Part shown: in pieces, positions 15,318 to 23,574 of the stretch
Layout: each line of letters starts with the position of its first letter
How positions within the stretch are numbered: position 1 is the stretch's first letter
Source: Nitrosomonadaceae bacterium
Lineage (GTDB): Bacteria; Pseudomonadota; Gammaproteobacteria; Burkholderiales; Nitrosomonadaceae
Length of the DNA: 36,255 nucleotides
Direction of reading: 5' to 3'
Assembly: GCA_014237605.1 (NCBI GenBank)
Contig: JAAZZR010000007.1
Location: forward strand, 1 to 36,255
Notes under the pieces: generated by a model
Told to the model about the DNA's origin: nothing
Database searches by the model: none
The model's input: only the letters and a program-made list of their open reading frames with translations
Position numbers and translations under genes: made by a program

Positions 15318-16107
15318 GCGCATTGTCATCGGTATCCGAGGCATCGGCCATCGAATTATTGAAAGTGTGTGGCGGTTAGGTTATGCCGCCCGATTTTTTA
15401 GTTTGATACTGCTAAAATCTGGGACTAGCATACGACGCTTTGGCCTGATCATTCGTGAGCTGTATTTTACCGGCGTACTAACGATGGTAATAATATTAGT
15501 GTCTGGGCTGTTTGTTGGGATGGTTCTTGGTTTGCAAGGATATGAAACATTACAGAAATTTGGGGCAGAAACGGCTGTAGGAACCTTAGTGGCGCTATCA
15601 TTGGTTCGGGAACTGGGACCGGTTGTGGCTGGACTATTGTTTGCTAGCCGTGCAGGTTCTGCTATTACAGCTGAGATTGGGTTAATGAAAGCCACCGAGC
15701 AGTTGGAAGCTATGGGGATGATGGCTGTAGACCCAATCGCAAGGGTTGTAGCGCCGCGATTCTGGGCCGGAGTAATTTCGATGCCGCTCTTGGCCGCAAT
15801 GTTCTCTGCAATGGGAGTATTTGGTGGGTATTTAGTAGCAGTAGTGCTTATAGGTGTGGATGAAGGTTCATTCTGGTCACAAATGCAGAGTGTGGTGGAT
15901 TTTAGGTTCGATATTGTTAACGGCATTATTAAAACTTGCGTGTTTGGGGTTGCTATTACAGCAATTGCTGTTTTTGAGGGTTATAATGCACCGCCAACAG
16001 CGGAAGGGGTGTCCGGCGCAACGACTCGCACTGTAGTAACTTCTGCGCTTGTGATTTTAGGGTTAGATTTTGTCTTGACCTCATTTATGTTTAGAGGAGT
16101 AGGCTAA
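15310..16107 (+). CDS. mlaE: Phospholipid-transport permease MlaE
   Basis: MlaE is the integral membrane permease of the Mla system. The 265-residue protein has the conserved core RELYFTGVLTMVIILVSGLF, GMVLGLQGYETLQKFG, LVRELGPVVAGLLFASRAGS (EQ-loop region) and EQLEAMG. About five transmembrane helices are visible. I accept the TTG start at 15310 because GGAG lies at 15299-15302, seven bases upstream, and the N-terminal amphipathic segment it adds is typical. It overlaps mlaF by eight bases and its stop overlaps the mlaD start as TAATG, so translation is tightly coupled. Confidence 0.95.
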   Translation: MPRRIVIGIRGIGHRIIESVWRLGYAARFFSLILLKSGTSIRRFGLIIRELYFTGVLTMVIILVSGLFVGMVLGLQGYETLQKFGAETAVGTLVALSLVRELGPVVAGLLFASRAGSAITAEIGLMKATEQLEAMGMMAVDPIARVVAPRFWAGVISMPLLAAMFSAMGVFGGYLVAVVLIGVDEGSFWSQMQSVVDFRFDIVNGIIKTCVFGVAITAIAVFEGYNAPPTAEGVSGATTRTVVTSALVILGLDFVLTSFMFRGVG

Positions 16108-16589
16108 TGCAGCGAGCAAAAATGGATTTATGGGTAGGCCTGTTTGTTGTTGCAGGGATCGGCGCATTATTAATACTTGCGTTACAAGTAGGAAACTTGG
16201 GTACCTATAGCGAGGATAAAAGCTATACTTTGGTTGGAAATTTTGAGAATATCGGTGGCCTAAAAATTAGGGCACCTGTAAAAAGTGCCGGTGTAGTAGT
16301 TGGACGTGTAATGGATATACAGTTCAGCACTAAAACGTTTGATGCTGTAGTAACTATGAATATAGATGACCGCTATCAATTTCCCAAGGATACTTTTGCT
16401 AGTATTCTTACCTCTGGCTTACTCGGAGCGCAGTATGTTGGTTTGGCTGCAGGTGGAGATGAAGGAATGTTAAAGAGTGGTGACAAGATTATGAAAACTA
16501 ATTCAGCGCTAGTACTGGAAGAAATGATAGGGCAGTTCTTATTTGATAAGGCCTCAGAAGATGATGAAGGTGATAGCGATAAATTTTGA
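16107..16589 (+). CDS. mlaD: MCE-domain lipid-binding protein MlaD
   Basis: MlaD is the membrane-anchored MCE protein that forms a hexameric ring channelling phospholipid between MlaC and MlaE. A single N-terminal transmembrane helix (about 9-29) leads into the MCE domain (about 38-118), with the family pattern YTLVGNFENIGGLKIRAPVKSAGVVVGRV. A hydrophobic C-terminal helix (about 133-150, ALVLEEMIGQFLF) would line the ring pore, and an acidic tail ends the protein. At 160 residues it is normal. ATG 16107 follows GAGGAG (16094-16099). Confidence 0.95.
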   Translation: MQRAKMDLWVGLFVVAGIGALLILALQVGNLGTYSEDKSYTLVGNFENIGGLKIRAPVKSAGVVVGRVMDIQFSTKTFDAVVTMNIDDRYQFPKDTFASILTSGLLGAQYVGLAAGGDEGMLKSGDKIMKTNSALVLEEMIGQFLFDKASEDDEGDSDKF

Positions 16590-16660
16590 GTTTAGTAATA
16601 CGGTTGCACTACATCTGATCCGGGTTTTATTAGAAACAATTAACAGTGGAAAGAGAATTT

Positions 16661-17329
16661 ATGAAGAAAGCAATATGTGGCATTTTAGTATTATTATCAA
16701 CGCTGTTATTATCGCCCACTACTTGGGCGATTGAAGTTCGTCCTGATACTTTAGTAGAAGAAACGGCGCAAGAAGTTCTTAAGATTATCAAGCGAGACAA
16801 GGATGCTTTGTCCGGTAATAAAGAGAAAATTCTTAGTCTGGTTAAGTCCAAGATATTGCCACATTTTAATTTCACCCGTATGACACGACTTGCTATGGGC
16901 AAGAACTGGTCTAAGGCTTCACTGCAGCAGCAGCAGGAGCTGGAGGAAGCGTTTCGTACGTTGCTTGTGCGCACTTACTATAAAGCACTAGCAGTTTATA
17001 GCGATCATACTATAAAGGTATCGCCGGTTAAGAATATGGCAGGGAAAACTGATACCACAGTAAAAACGCAAGTAATTCCATCTAATGGCCAGGCCATATC
17101 CATTAATTACAGCATGGGAAAAACTAATAATGCCTGGAAAGTATACGATATAACAGTAGCGGGTATAAGTTTGGTTATTAATTACAGAGGTACGTTCAAT
17201 TCTAAAATCCGTTCCGGTGGAGTTAAGGGACTACTTAAAGCACTCAATAAGAAAAATCGTGCAATGGAAGCTAAAGATAAAGACAAGGAAAAAAATACAT
17301 CGCTAACTATAAAGTTTAAGACAACGTGA
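16661..17329 (+). CDS. mlaC: Periplasmic phospholipid-binding protein MlaC
   Basis: MlaC shuttles phospholipids across the periplasm between the outer-membrane MlaA complex and MlaFEDB. The start is ATG 16661, giving a clean signal peptide (MKKAICGILVLLSTLLL, cleavage near residue 24, TWA|IEV). An in-frame GTG at 16646 would add five charged residues (MEREF) and spoil it. The Ttg2D-family core spans about 30-190 (PHFNFTRMTRLAMGKNW, FRTLLVRTYYKAL, YDITVAGISLVINYRGTF). The C-terminus is a Lys-rich tail longer than usual. It lies 71 bases after mlaD and one base before mlaB. Confidence 0.95.
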   Translation: MKKAICGILVLLSTLLLSPTTWAIEVRPDTLVEETAQEVLKIIKRDKDALSGNKEKILSLVKSKILPHFNFTRMTRLAMGKNWSKASLQQQQELEEAFRTLLVRTYYKALAVYSDHTIKVSPVKNMAGKTDTTVKTQVIPSNGQAISINYSMGKTNNAWKVYDITVAGISLVINYRGTFNSKIRSGGVKGLLKALNKKNRAMEAKDKDKEKNTSLTIKFKTT

Positions 17330-17330
17330 G

Positions 17331-17612
17331 ATGATATTACGTGATGGCAACAGAATAATTGTTCAAGGATCAATAACTATAGCTAACGTAGTCGAGATAA
17401 TAGAACAAGGCGCTAATTTATTTGATCGGACTGATTTGATTATTGATTTTGAGCAAGTAACCGAGGTTGATTCATCAGCGGTCAGTATGTTACTGGAGTG
17501 GCAGCGAGAAGCGCTTAAGAATAATCAGAGACTATGTTTTTCGAATATATCAGAGAATTTGAAAAATCTTACCCAATTGTATGGCGTTTCCGAGTTAGTC
17601 CCGTTGGTATAA
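17331..17612 (+). CDS. mlaB: STAS-domain protein MlaB
   Basis: MlaB is a small cytoplasmic STAS protein that binds MlaF and stabilises the transporter. The 93 residues form one STAS fold: LIIDFEQVTEVDSSAVSMLLEW contains the conserved DSS at the helix start (residues about 46-48), and FSNISENLKNLTQLYGVSELV is the C-terminal helix-strand. ATG 17331 begins one base after the mlaC stop, with GTGAG serving as a weak Shine-Dalgarno. The order mlaFEDCB is that of many proteobacteria. A 164-bp gap with nothing recognisable separates it from the next ABC genes. Confidence 0.9.
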   Translation: MILRDGNRIIVQGSITIANVVEIIEQGANLFDRTDLIIDFEQVTEVDSSAVSMLLEWQREALKNNQRLCFSNISENLKNLTQLYGVSELVPLV

Positions 17613-17776
17613 TAGAGTATGTTTGAGGACGCATCGTAAGAAAATAAATACTCATAATTGCGCAATTTAATTTAAATCGCTGTCCTCGTATTTATATATA
17701 CAATGATATATAGTTTTATGTAGTCAATATTGTTCGCTATATCTGTAGTAAATGTTTTCCCCAATCTATTTCCCTA

Positions 17777-18694
17777 ATGATTCCAGCAATTGAAGTAAAG
17801 CAAGTATACAAAAACTATGGGCCAGTGAGTGCTTTAGTGGGTATCGATCTTGAAATTGAACAGGGAGAATTTTTTGCTTTACTAGGCCCGAATGGCGCCG
17901 GTAAGACTACATTAATTAATGTACTGGCGGGGTTAACGTTAGCTAGCAATGGTGTGGCAAAAATAATGGGGCATGATGTAGTGAGAAACTATCGTGAGGC
18001 CCGTCGCGTAGTTGGAATAGTGCCGCAAGAGTTGGTCTTCGACCCATTTTTTTCCGTACGAGAAACGCTCTCTATTCAGTCTGGTTATTATGGCCTAAGA
18101 AATAATGATGCTTGGATAGATGAAGTGCTCTATCACTTAGGTTTACGTGACAAAGAAAATGCGAATATGCGTACATTATCAGGTGGGATGAAGCGCCGAG
18201 TACTGGTAGCTCAGGCATTGGTGCACAAGCCACCGGTGATCATACTGGACGAGCCCACTGCCGGCGTAGATGTGGAATTACGTCGGTCACTTTGGAGTTT
18301 TATAAAGCGATTAAACGGTGATGGCCATACCATTGTGCTTACTACTCATTATCTGGATGAAGCTGAAGAGTTATGTAGTCGTATCGCTATGCTTAAAAAA
18401 GGAGAAATTGTAGCTCTTGATAGCACTAAGAATCTTATAAATAATGTTAGTGGGTATTTAATAAGACTACGTTTATCATCTGAAGCATTGCCATCGGATC
18501 TGCAGCCACTACTAGAAAGTTATACCGAGGGTTGTTTTATACTTAGAGTAAATAATTATTCAAAGATTGAGAGTGTATTGGCAGCTTTGCGTATAGAGCA
18601 AATACGGGTGCTGGAAATGGAATTGATGCAACCTGACCTTGAAGATGTTTTTGTAAAAATTACGGGCAATACTAAAGATATGGAATCTGTATGA
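17777..18694 (+). CDS. ABC transporter ATP-binding protein, YadG type
   Basis: A 305-residue ABC ATPase with Walker A GPNGAGKTT, Q-loop region VGIVPQEL, signature TLSGGMKRRVLVAQAL, Walker B VIILDEPTAGVD and TTHYLDEAEELC. It belongs to the YadG/CcmA-like class, which pairs with a separate ABC-2 permease. The exported substrate is unknown. The position between mlaB and ibaG is a common arrangement in betaproteobacteria, suggesting a cell-envelope role, but direct evidence is lacking. The stop overlaps the permease start by ATGA. The C-terminal extension beyond residue ~225 is typical. Confidence 0.92.
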   Translation: MIPAIEVKQVYKNYGPVSALVGIDLEIEQGEFFALLGPNGAGKTTLINVLAGLTLASNGVAKIMGHDVVRNYREARRVVGIVPQELVFDPFFSVRETLSIQSGYYGLRNNDAWIDEVLYHLGLRDKENANMRTLSGGMKRRVLVAQALVHKPPVIILDEPTAGVDVELRRSLWSFIKRLNGDGHTIVLTTHYLDEAEELCSRIAMLKKGEIVALDSTKNLINNVSGYLIRLRLSSEALPSDLQPLLESYTEGCFILRVNNYSKIESVLAALRIEQIRVLEMELMQPDLEDVFVKITGNTKDMESV

Positions 18695-19446
18695 GTGGTT
18701 TCTATACCCTTTTTCATAAGGAATTGTTGCGATTCTGGAAAGTTGGCCTTCAGTCCATATTTGCACCAATGATAGCTACTCTGATTTATTTATTTATTTT
18801 TTCTCATGTTTTGGAAGAACGTGCTCAGGCATATCCAGGCGTTACATACCCAGTTTTTTTGATTCCAGGTCTGCTAATGATGGCCATGCTGCAAAATTCT
18901 TTTGCGAATTCATCATCCAGTCTAATTCAATCAAAAATATCTGGAAGTATTGTATTTGTTTTGTTATCCCCACTATCCTATATGGAAGTATTTGTAGCTT
19001 ATGTATTAGCATCTATAGTACGTGGGGTTCTAGTAGGAGCCGGTATTTATTTGGTGATATTAATATTTTTTGATATGCCGTTACAGTCACTTTCGTGGGT
19101 CTTTATTTTTGCTCTAATAGGAAATGGATTCCTGGGAGTTTTGGGAGTTATTGCTGCCATTTGGGCTGAGAAATTTGATCAGCTTGCTGCATTTCAAAAT
19201 TTTGTGATTTTGCCACTAACATTTTTGTCTGGTGTATTTTATACAATTCATTCGTTACCGCCTTTCTGGGAAAGTATTTCGCGTTTTAATCCTTTTTTCT
19301 ATGTGATTGACGGTTTTCGCTATGGCTTTTTTGGTATTTCAGATGTATCTCCCTATTTTAGTCTTATGATTGTGGGAATATGTTTTCTAGCGGTATCATG
19401 GGTAACACTACGAATGCTTAAAATAGGGTACAAGCTTCGTCAATAA
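18691..19446 (+). CDS. ABC-2 type permease, YadH type
   Basis: The 251-residue partner of the preceding ATPase. It has six hydrophobic helices and the ABC2_membrane pattern: an N-terminal LFHKELLRFWKV amphipathic segment, FLIPGLLMMAMLQNSF, and the carboxy-proximal LPLTFLSGVFYTIHSLPPFWESISRFNPFFYVIDGFRYGFFG, which is characteristic of YadH/nodulation-type exporters. Translation is coupled to the ATPase through ATGA at 18691. The substrate is not known. ibaG follows after 68 bases. Confidence 0.92.
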   Translation: MSGFYTLFHKELLRFWKVGLQSIFAPMIATLIYLFIFSHVLEERAQAYPGVTYPVFLIPGLLMMAMLQNSFANSSSSLIQSKISGSIVFVLLSPLSYMEVFVAYVLASIVRGVLVGAGIYLVILIFFDMPLQSLSWVFIFALIGNGFLGVLGVIAAIWAEKFDQLAAFQNFVILPLTFLSGVFYTIHSLPPFWESISRFNPFFYVIDGFRYGFFGISDVSPYFSLMIVGICFLAVSWVTLRMLKIGYKLRQ

Positions 19447-19514
19447 GTTCGCAATTTTTGTGAATAAGAGCTAAGCAAAAGAATAAAATATTTTTTAAAT
19501 TAAAGGGACTCAGA

Positions 19515-19763
19515 ATGGTTACATCAGAAAGCATAAGAATTCATATTGAGAATACTCTCCCATGTGAATTAGTACGTGTAGAGGGTGATGATGGCTATCA
19601 TTTTAGTGCCATTATCGTTAGCACTGAATTTCAAGACAAAAATATGGTACAGCAGCATCAGTTAGTTTACCGTGCGCTAGGGAAAAAGATGGAGCAGGAG
19701 ATCCATGCGCTGTCTATGAAAACGTTGACACCAGAACAATGGGCAAAAAATGATCAGAGCTAA
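19515..19763 (+). CDS. ibaG: BolA-family protein IbaG
   Basis: An 82-residue BolA/IbaG protein. Members bind [2Fe-2S] clusters with monothiol glutaredoxins and influence the envelope and acid response. The helix-turn-helix-like core VEGDDGYHFSAIIVSTEF, followed by NMVQQHQLVYRALGKKMEQEIHALSMKTLTPEQW, is the IbaG subclass, with the conserved His (H29) and the H-x-x-V-Y segment. AAAGGGAC precedes ATG 19515. In E. coli and many betaproteobacteria ibaG sits between the mla genes and murA. Here a 187-bp gap and the convergent rpoH follow, so murA must be elsewhere. Confidence 0.92.
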   Translation: MVTSESIRIHIENTLPCELVRVEGDDGYHFSAIIVSTEFQDKNMVQQHQLVYRALGKKMEQEIHALSMKTLTPEQWAKNDQS

Positions 19764-19950
19764 TAATGATTTTAACTTTGTTAGATTATTTTCAAGATAA
19801 TTGAAAGTTTAGAGAAAATATCAGTAAAAATAAAAGACGGGGTATTGAGGTCATTATTCTGAGATGGCGGTCTGTTCAGCTAATGAAAACTGTTGTTGCG
19901 TATTACAAATAAGAAGCAAATTAACTAAATTAGAAATGGATGCGAGATAT

Positions 19951-20802
19951 TTATGAAGCTGGTTCCATCATCATGCGTATTTTTTGGAGCGCTTTAACCT
20001 CTATTTGGCGGATGCGTTCAGCAGATACTCCTAATTCCTCAGAAAGCTTATGAAGTGTTACGGCCTTTTCTCCACATAACCAGCGGGCTTCTATAATACG
20101 GCAGCTCCGCGCATCTAAATTGGCCAACGCTTGTTTCAATTTTTTGCTATTTAGGCTACCATTTTCTTGCGCTTCCAGTACCTGTGATGGCTCAGTTCCA
20201 TCAGTAAGATAGGCGATTGGGCTGTAGTTATAGGTTTCCTCATTGTCTTGGGACAGGGGCTCAATTGAAATGTCGCGCCCACTAAAGCGTGTTTCCATTT
20301 CCACTACTTCTTCAGTTTTAACATTCAATTTTTCTGCAATAGCATCAACCTCTTCTGGGCCCATGGTGTCGAGATTTTTCTTCAGGCTTCGAAGATTAAA
20401 AAATAATTTTCGCTGTGCTTTTGTCGTTGCAATTTTTACCAGTCGCCAGTTTCGCAGTATGAATTCATTGATTTCGGCTTTAATCCAGTGCATGGCAAAC
20501 GACACAAGTCGTACCCCACGTTCTGGATCATAACGTTTGACTGCTTTCATTAGCCCAATATTTCCTTCCTGAATCAAATCAGCCTGTGGCAGGCCGTACC
20601 CTTTATAGCCCCTAGCGATAGAAACTACTACACGTAAATGTGATAGGACTAGTTGGCGTGCGGCACTTATGTCATCTTCGTCCCTAAGACGTCGTGCAAG
20701 GCTAATTTCCTCCTCTTGAGAAAGCATAGGGAAACTATTAGCAGACCTAATATAACTTTCAATGCTACCGCTAGTTGCAGGCATTGCAAGATCAAAAGTC
20801 AT
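19951..20802 (-). CDS. rpoH: RNA polymerase heat-shock sigma factor (sigma32)
   Basis: RpoH directs transcription of heat-shock genes. At 283 residues it has full family length. Region 2 reads LVLSHLRVVVSIARGYKGYGL, DLIQEGNIGLMKAVKRYDPERG and FAMHWIKAEI. The RpoH box is QRKLFFNLR near residue 131, the feature separating RpoH from other sigma70 members and involved in core binding and chaperone control. Region 4.2 ends with LSEELGVSAERIRQIEVKAL. AGGAG precedes the start. It lies downstream of ftsX in the same orientation, as in E. coli, but with a 96-bp gap that seems to hold its own promoter. Confidence 0.97.
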   Translation of the reverse strand: MTFDLAMPATSGSIESYIRSANSFPMLSQEEEISLARRLRDEDDISAARQLVLSHLRVVVSIARGYKGYGLPQADLIQEGNIGLMKAVKRYDPERGVRLVSFAMHWIKAEINEFILRNWRLVKIATTKAQRKLFFNLRSLKKNLDTMGPEEVDAIAEKLNVKTEEVVEMETRFSGRDISIEPLSQDNEETYNYSPIAYLTDGTEPSQVLEAQENGSLNSKKLKQALANLDARSCRIIEARWLCGEKAVTLHKLSEELGVSAERIRQIEVKALQKIRMMMEPAS

Positions 20803-20829
20803 TGTTTACTCCTTGTATTAGTAGCACTA

Positions 20830-20858
20830 ATTCTAACATTCTATGGCTTTGAGCGCTA
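20830..20858 (-). promoter_or_regulatory. Candidate promoter for rpoH
   Basis: Reading the minus strand, TAGAAT (plus 20830-20835) is a five-of-six -10 box preceded by TGT, forming an extended -10. The -35 region 17-18 bp upstream (TAGCGC or TTAGCG) is weak, which extended -10 promoters tolerate. The site lies in the ftsX-rpoH gap, about 28 bases from the start codon. Confidence 0.33.
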
Positions 20859-20898
20859 ATCGTCTCGAAAAAGTCCTAGGGGCAATCTTCAGGATTAC

Positions 20899-21804
20899 TT
20901 AAGGCTCTATTTGCCAGAGGTGGCTTGCAACCGATAACCATGCTCCTGCCCAACCGAGCCAGGATGAAAAAAGTAACAGACTAATGCTGTCTTCAAAAGA
21001 GATATGATGCAGTTGAAAGTCAACAGCATATAGGTGCACTAAATTCATCAACTCGCTATTAATTAAATTAATTACTAGGGCAACAATAAGCCATGCTATA
21101 GCTCCTCCCGCTACACCTTGAATTGCACCAAAATAAAGAAAGGGGCGGCGTATAAAATTACTAGTTGCTCCAATTAATTTTGATACCTCAATTTCGTTAC
21201 GCTTTGTAAGAATTTGTAAACGAATGGTATTAAATGTTACTACTATTAACGCAAAACTTAATAAGGCTGTAAGAATTAATAGTGCGATCTGCCCAAACTT
21301 TAACAATGCGTTTAGTCTCTCCATCCAGTCAGAATCAAGCTGAACGTGCATAGACTCTGGCCATTTCAGCATTTCGTTACGTAATCGCTTTAGCGTTTCA
21401 GGTGAAATACTTTTGGCATCAATTATGAACGCATCAGGTAGCGGGTTTCGCGTTAGACTATTTACGGCGCCAGCCATCCCATTTCTTTGTTTTAGCTGTT
21501 CTAAGGCCTTGTCTTTAGAAAGGAAACGAAAATTATCTACTTGAGGGTGCTGCTTCAGATGTGATTCTAATTTCTCTATCGCATCTTTGCTTGTACCTAA
21601 TTTTAGAAATACGTTTAATTGTGGCGCTCCTGATAATTGACCAGAAAAGCTCTGAACGTTACCTAGCAGCATATAGACCCCTGTAGGAAGACTGAAGGCA
21701 ACTCCTATCACAATAATGTTGAGTAGGCTTGCAAGCGGGGAACCCGCTAATCTTCGAAGAGCTAGAAAGAATGCATGCCAGTGATGAGAAAGCCACATAT
21801 TCAC
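20899..21804 (-). CDS. ftsX: Cell-division protein FtsX
   Basis: FtsX is the membrane half of the FtsEX complex, which links divisome constriction to peptidoglycan amidase activation. The 301-residue protein has a first transmembrane helix at about 27-49, a periplasmic domain (about 50-165, including FLSKDKALEQLKQRNG) and three further helices after residue 170. The cytoplasmic block LQILTKRNEIEVSKLIGAT is the diagnostic FtsX segment. The ATG overlaps the ftsE stop by four bases, indicating coupling. The N-terminal cytoplasmic segment is short, as in betaproteobacteria. Confidence 0.96.
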   Translation of the reverse strand: MNMWLSHHWHAFFLALRRLAGSPLASLLNIIVIGVAFSLPTGVYMLLGNVQSFSGQLSGAPQLNVFLKLGTSKDAIEKLESHLKQHPQVDNFRFLSKDKALEQLKQRNGMAGAVNSLTRNPLPDAFIIDAKSISPETLKRLRNEMLKWPESMHVQLDSDWMERLNALLKFGQIALLILTALLSFALIVVTFNTIRLQILTKRNEIEVSKLIGATSNFIRRPFLYFGAIQGVAGGAIAWLIVALVINLINSELMNLVHLYAVDFQLHHISFEDSISLLLFSSWLGWAGAWLSVASHLWQIEP

Positions 21805-22454
21805 GTTACTAATTCTCCGTGACTTAAAGATAAAATACGATATTGGGGGCTCTCAAGTAATGCAGCAGTGGGGGTAGTGATAAGAACGGTTACACCTACT
21901 TGATGAAAAGATTTAAACATATTCATGATGTCCTTGGTATAGCTGGGATCAAGATATGTAGTTGGTTCGTCGGCAATGAGAATTGATGGGCGATTGACTA
22001 CAGCTCGGGCAATACATAATCTTTGCTGTTCCCCGCCTGATAGCGTAATGGGGAGAGCTTTTTCTTTGTCCAGCAATCCCACTTTATCCAGAGCTGCTCG
22101 AACTCTTCCAGCTGCTGACTGATGTTCAAAACCACAGATTTGTAACGGTAATACAACATTGTCAAATACTGAGCGATCAAACAAAATCTTTTGGCCTTGG
22201 AAAACCATGCCGAGATTGCGTCGTAGATATGGAATCGCACTGTTCTTTAGTTTGCTAATATTCTGATCATTGACAATGATGCCGCCAGTTGTTGGGCGCT
22301 CGATAGCCCCAATCAATTTTAAGAGCGTGCTTTTGCCGGCGCCAGAATTCCCGGTTATAAAAACCATCTCACCTTGCTTAATAGTGAAAGTAATATTTTT
22401 TAGCGCTTCAAACCCATTTGGATAACGCTTATAGACATTGCTGAAGCTAATCAT
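21801..22454 (-). CDS. ftsE: Cell-division ATP-binding protein FtsE
   Basis: FtsE is the ABC ATPase of FtsEX. It is 217 residues long, the family norm. Walker A is GNSGAGKSTLLKLI, the signature is LSGGEQQRLCIARA, and Walker B is ILIADEPTTYLDP. The usual Asn-Leu-Asp in the D loop region reads Tyr-Leu-Asp here, a mild deviation. MISFSNVYKRYPNGFEALKN is typical of the FtsE N-terminus. It follows ftsY by 48 bases and overlaps ftsX by four, giving ftsY-ftsE-ftsX as in E. coli. Confidence 0.96.
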   Translation of the reverse strand: MISFSNVYKRYPNGFEALKNITFTIKQGEMVFITGNSGAGKSTLLKLIGAIERPTTGGIIVNDQNISKLKNSAIPYLRRNLGMVFQGQKILFDRSVFDNVVLPLQICGFEHQSAAGRVRAALDKVGLLDKEKALPITLSGGEQQRLCIARAVVNRPSILIADEPTTYLDPSYTKDIMNMFKSFHQVGVTVLITTPTAALLESPQYRILSLSHGELVT

Positions 22455-22502
22455 ATAGAAATAGTTCCAAACTACAGAGAGGTATAGTGAAATATTGCAA
22501 AA

Positions 22503-23426
22503 TTAATCGAATAAAGCTTCTACAAATTTTCTTGCGTCAAAAGGCTGCAAATCTTCAATGCCTTCACCTGTCCCAATAAAGTACAGTGGAATGGGGTTCT
22601 GTTGGTGTTGCATGGCAATAGCAGCAATTACACCGCCTTTAGCTGTGCCATCAAGTTTAGTAAGTATAAGGCCGGTAATCCCTAGCGCATCATCAAATGC
22701 TTTTACTTGGTTAACCGTATTCTGGCCGGTATTAGCATCCAGAACCAACAGCACTTCATGTGGTGCACTAGGGATCGCTTTTGAGATAACCCGCTTTACC
22801 TTTTTGATTTCTTCCATAAGGTGTAATTGTGTAGCGAGACGACCAGCAGTATCTGCTAATACAATATCTATATTGCGTGCCTTAGCAGCGTTAACTGCAT
22901 CGAATATAACTGCTGCTGAATCACCTCTTTGCTGTTGATTAGTATCCTGTGAGACAACAGAAACATTATTTCGTTTGCCCCAAATAATAAGTTGTTCGCG
23001 AGCCGCCGCTCGGAATGTATCTCCTGCAGCGAGTAGTATAGATTTTTCTTGAGATTGAAAATAATGAGCAAGTTTGCCAACAGAAGTGGTTTTCCCTGCG
23101 CCATTTACACCTGTTATCATGATAACGAACGGGTTTTCTATACCTGAATCGAAAGGCCGTATAAGTGGCGCAAGTAATATAAGCAGGGCTTCTTTTAGCG
23201 CCTCTTTTAGTTGTGTTGCGTCAGTTAAGCCCTCTTTTTTTACTTGTTTACGTAACGTGCTAAGTAACCAGGTAGTAGCATCTATACCTACATCGGCAGT
23301 AATTAAGAGCGTTTCCAGCTCTTCATAGAGATTTTCATCTATTTTGCCGCCACCAAGGATGCCAGATAATCGCTTTCCCAGCTTTCCCCAGATCATGAGA
23401 GGTCTCGTCTGATGTTGGTCGTCCAA
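22503..23426 (-). CDS. ftsY: Signal recognition particle receptor FtsY
   Basis: FtsY is the SRP receptor GTPase that targets ribosomes making membrane proteins. The 307 residues hold the N domain (about 12-90) and G domain: GVNGAGKTTSVGKL (P loop), AAGDTFRAAAREQL, LADTAGRLATQ, ILTKLDGTAKGG and FIGTGEGIEDLQPFD. The acidic A domain of E. coli FtsY is essentially missing; only a short head precedes the N domain, as in many bacteria. It heads ftsY-ftsE-ftsX and is divergent from the M16 peptidase genes, separated by 148 bases that must hold both promoters. Confidence 0.97.
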   Translation of the reverse strand: MDDQHQTRPLMIWGKLGKRLSGILGGGKIDENLYEELETLLITADVGIDATTWLLSTLRKQVKKEGLTDATQLKEALKEALLILLAPLIRPFDSGIENPFVIMITGVNGAGKTTSVGKLAHYFQSQEKSILLAAGDTFRAAAREQLIIWGKRNNVSVVSQDTNQQQRGDSAAVIFDAVNAAKARNIDIVLADTAGRLATQLHLMEEIKKVKRVISKAIPSAPHEVLLVLDANTGQNTVNQVKAFDDALGITGLILTKLDGTAKGGVIAAIAMQHQQNPIPLYFIGTGEGIEDLQPFDARKFVEALFD

Positions 23427-23574
23427 TAGGCAAATAAAAATGTATCTGAGGTCGATTTATTATTATATTTTATGAAACTTTTCATTTTGATAGGATGTCA
23501 TATTAGAATTGGTTTATCGTAGGCTTTCACAAGTGAAATTCTATTCCATTATCTTAATCTTAGGTTATTAAAAA

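Noticed and set aside
15381..15926. 181-codon minus-strand frame opposite mlaE
   Set aside because: It is fully antisense to mlaE, low in complexity and without recognisable motifs.
16646..16660. GTG start five codons upstream of mlaC ATG
   Set aside because: It would put charged residues before the signal peptide; ATG 16661 gives a normal one.
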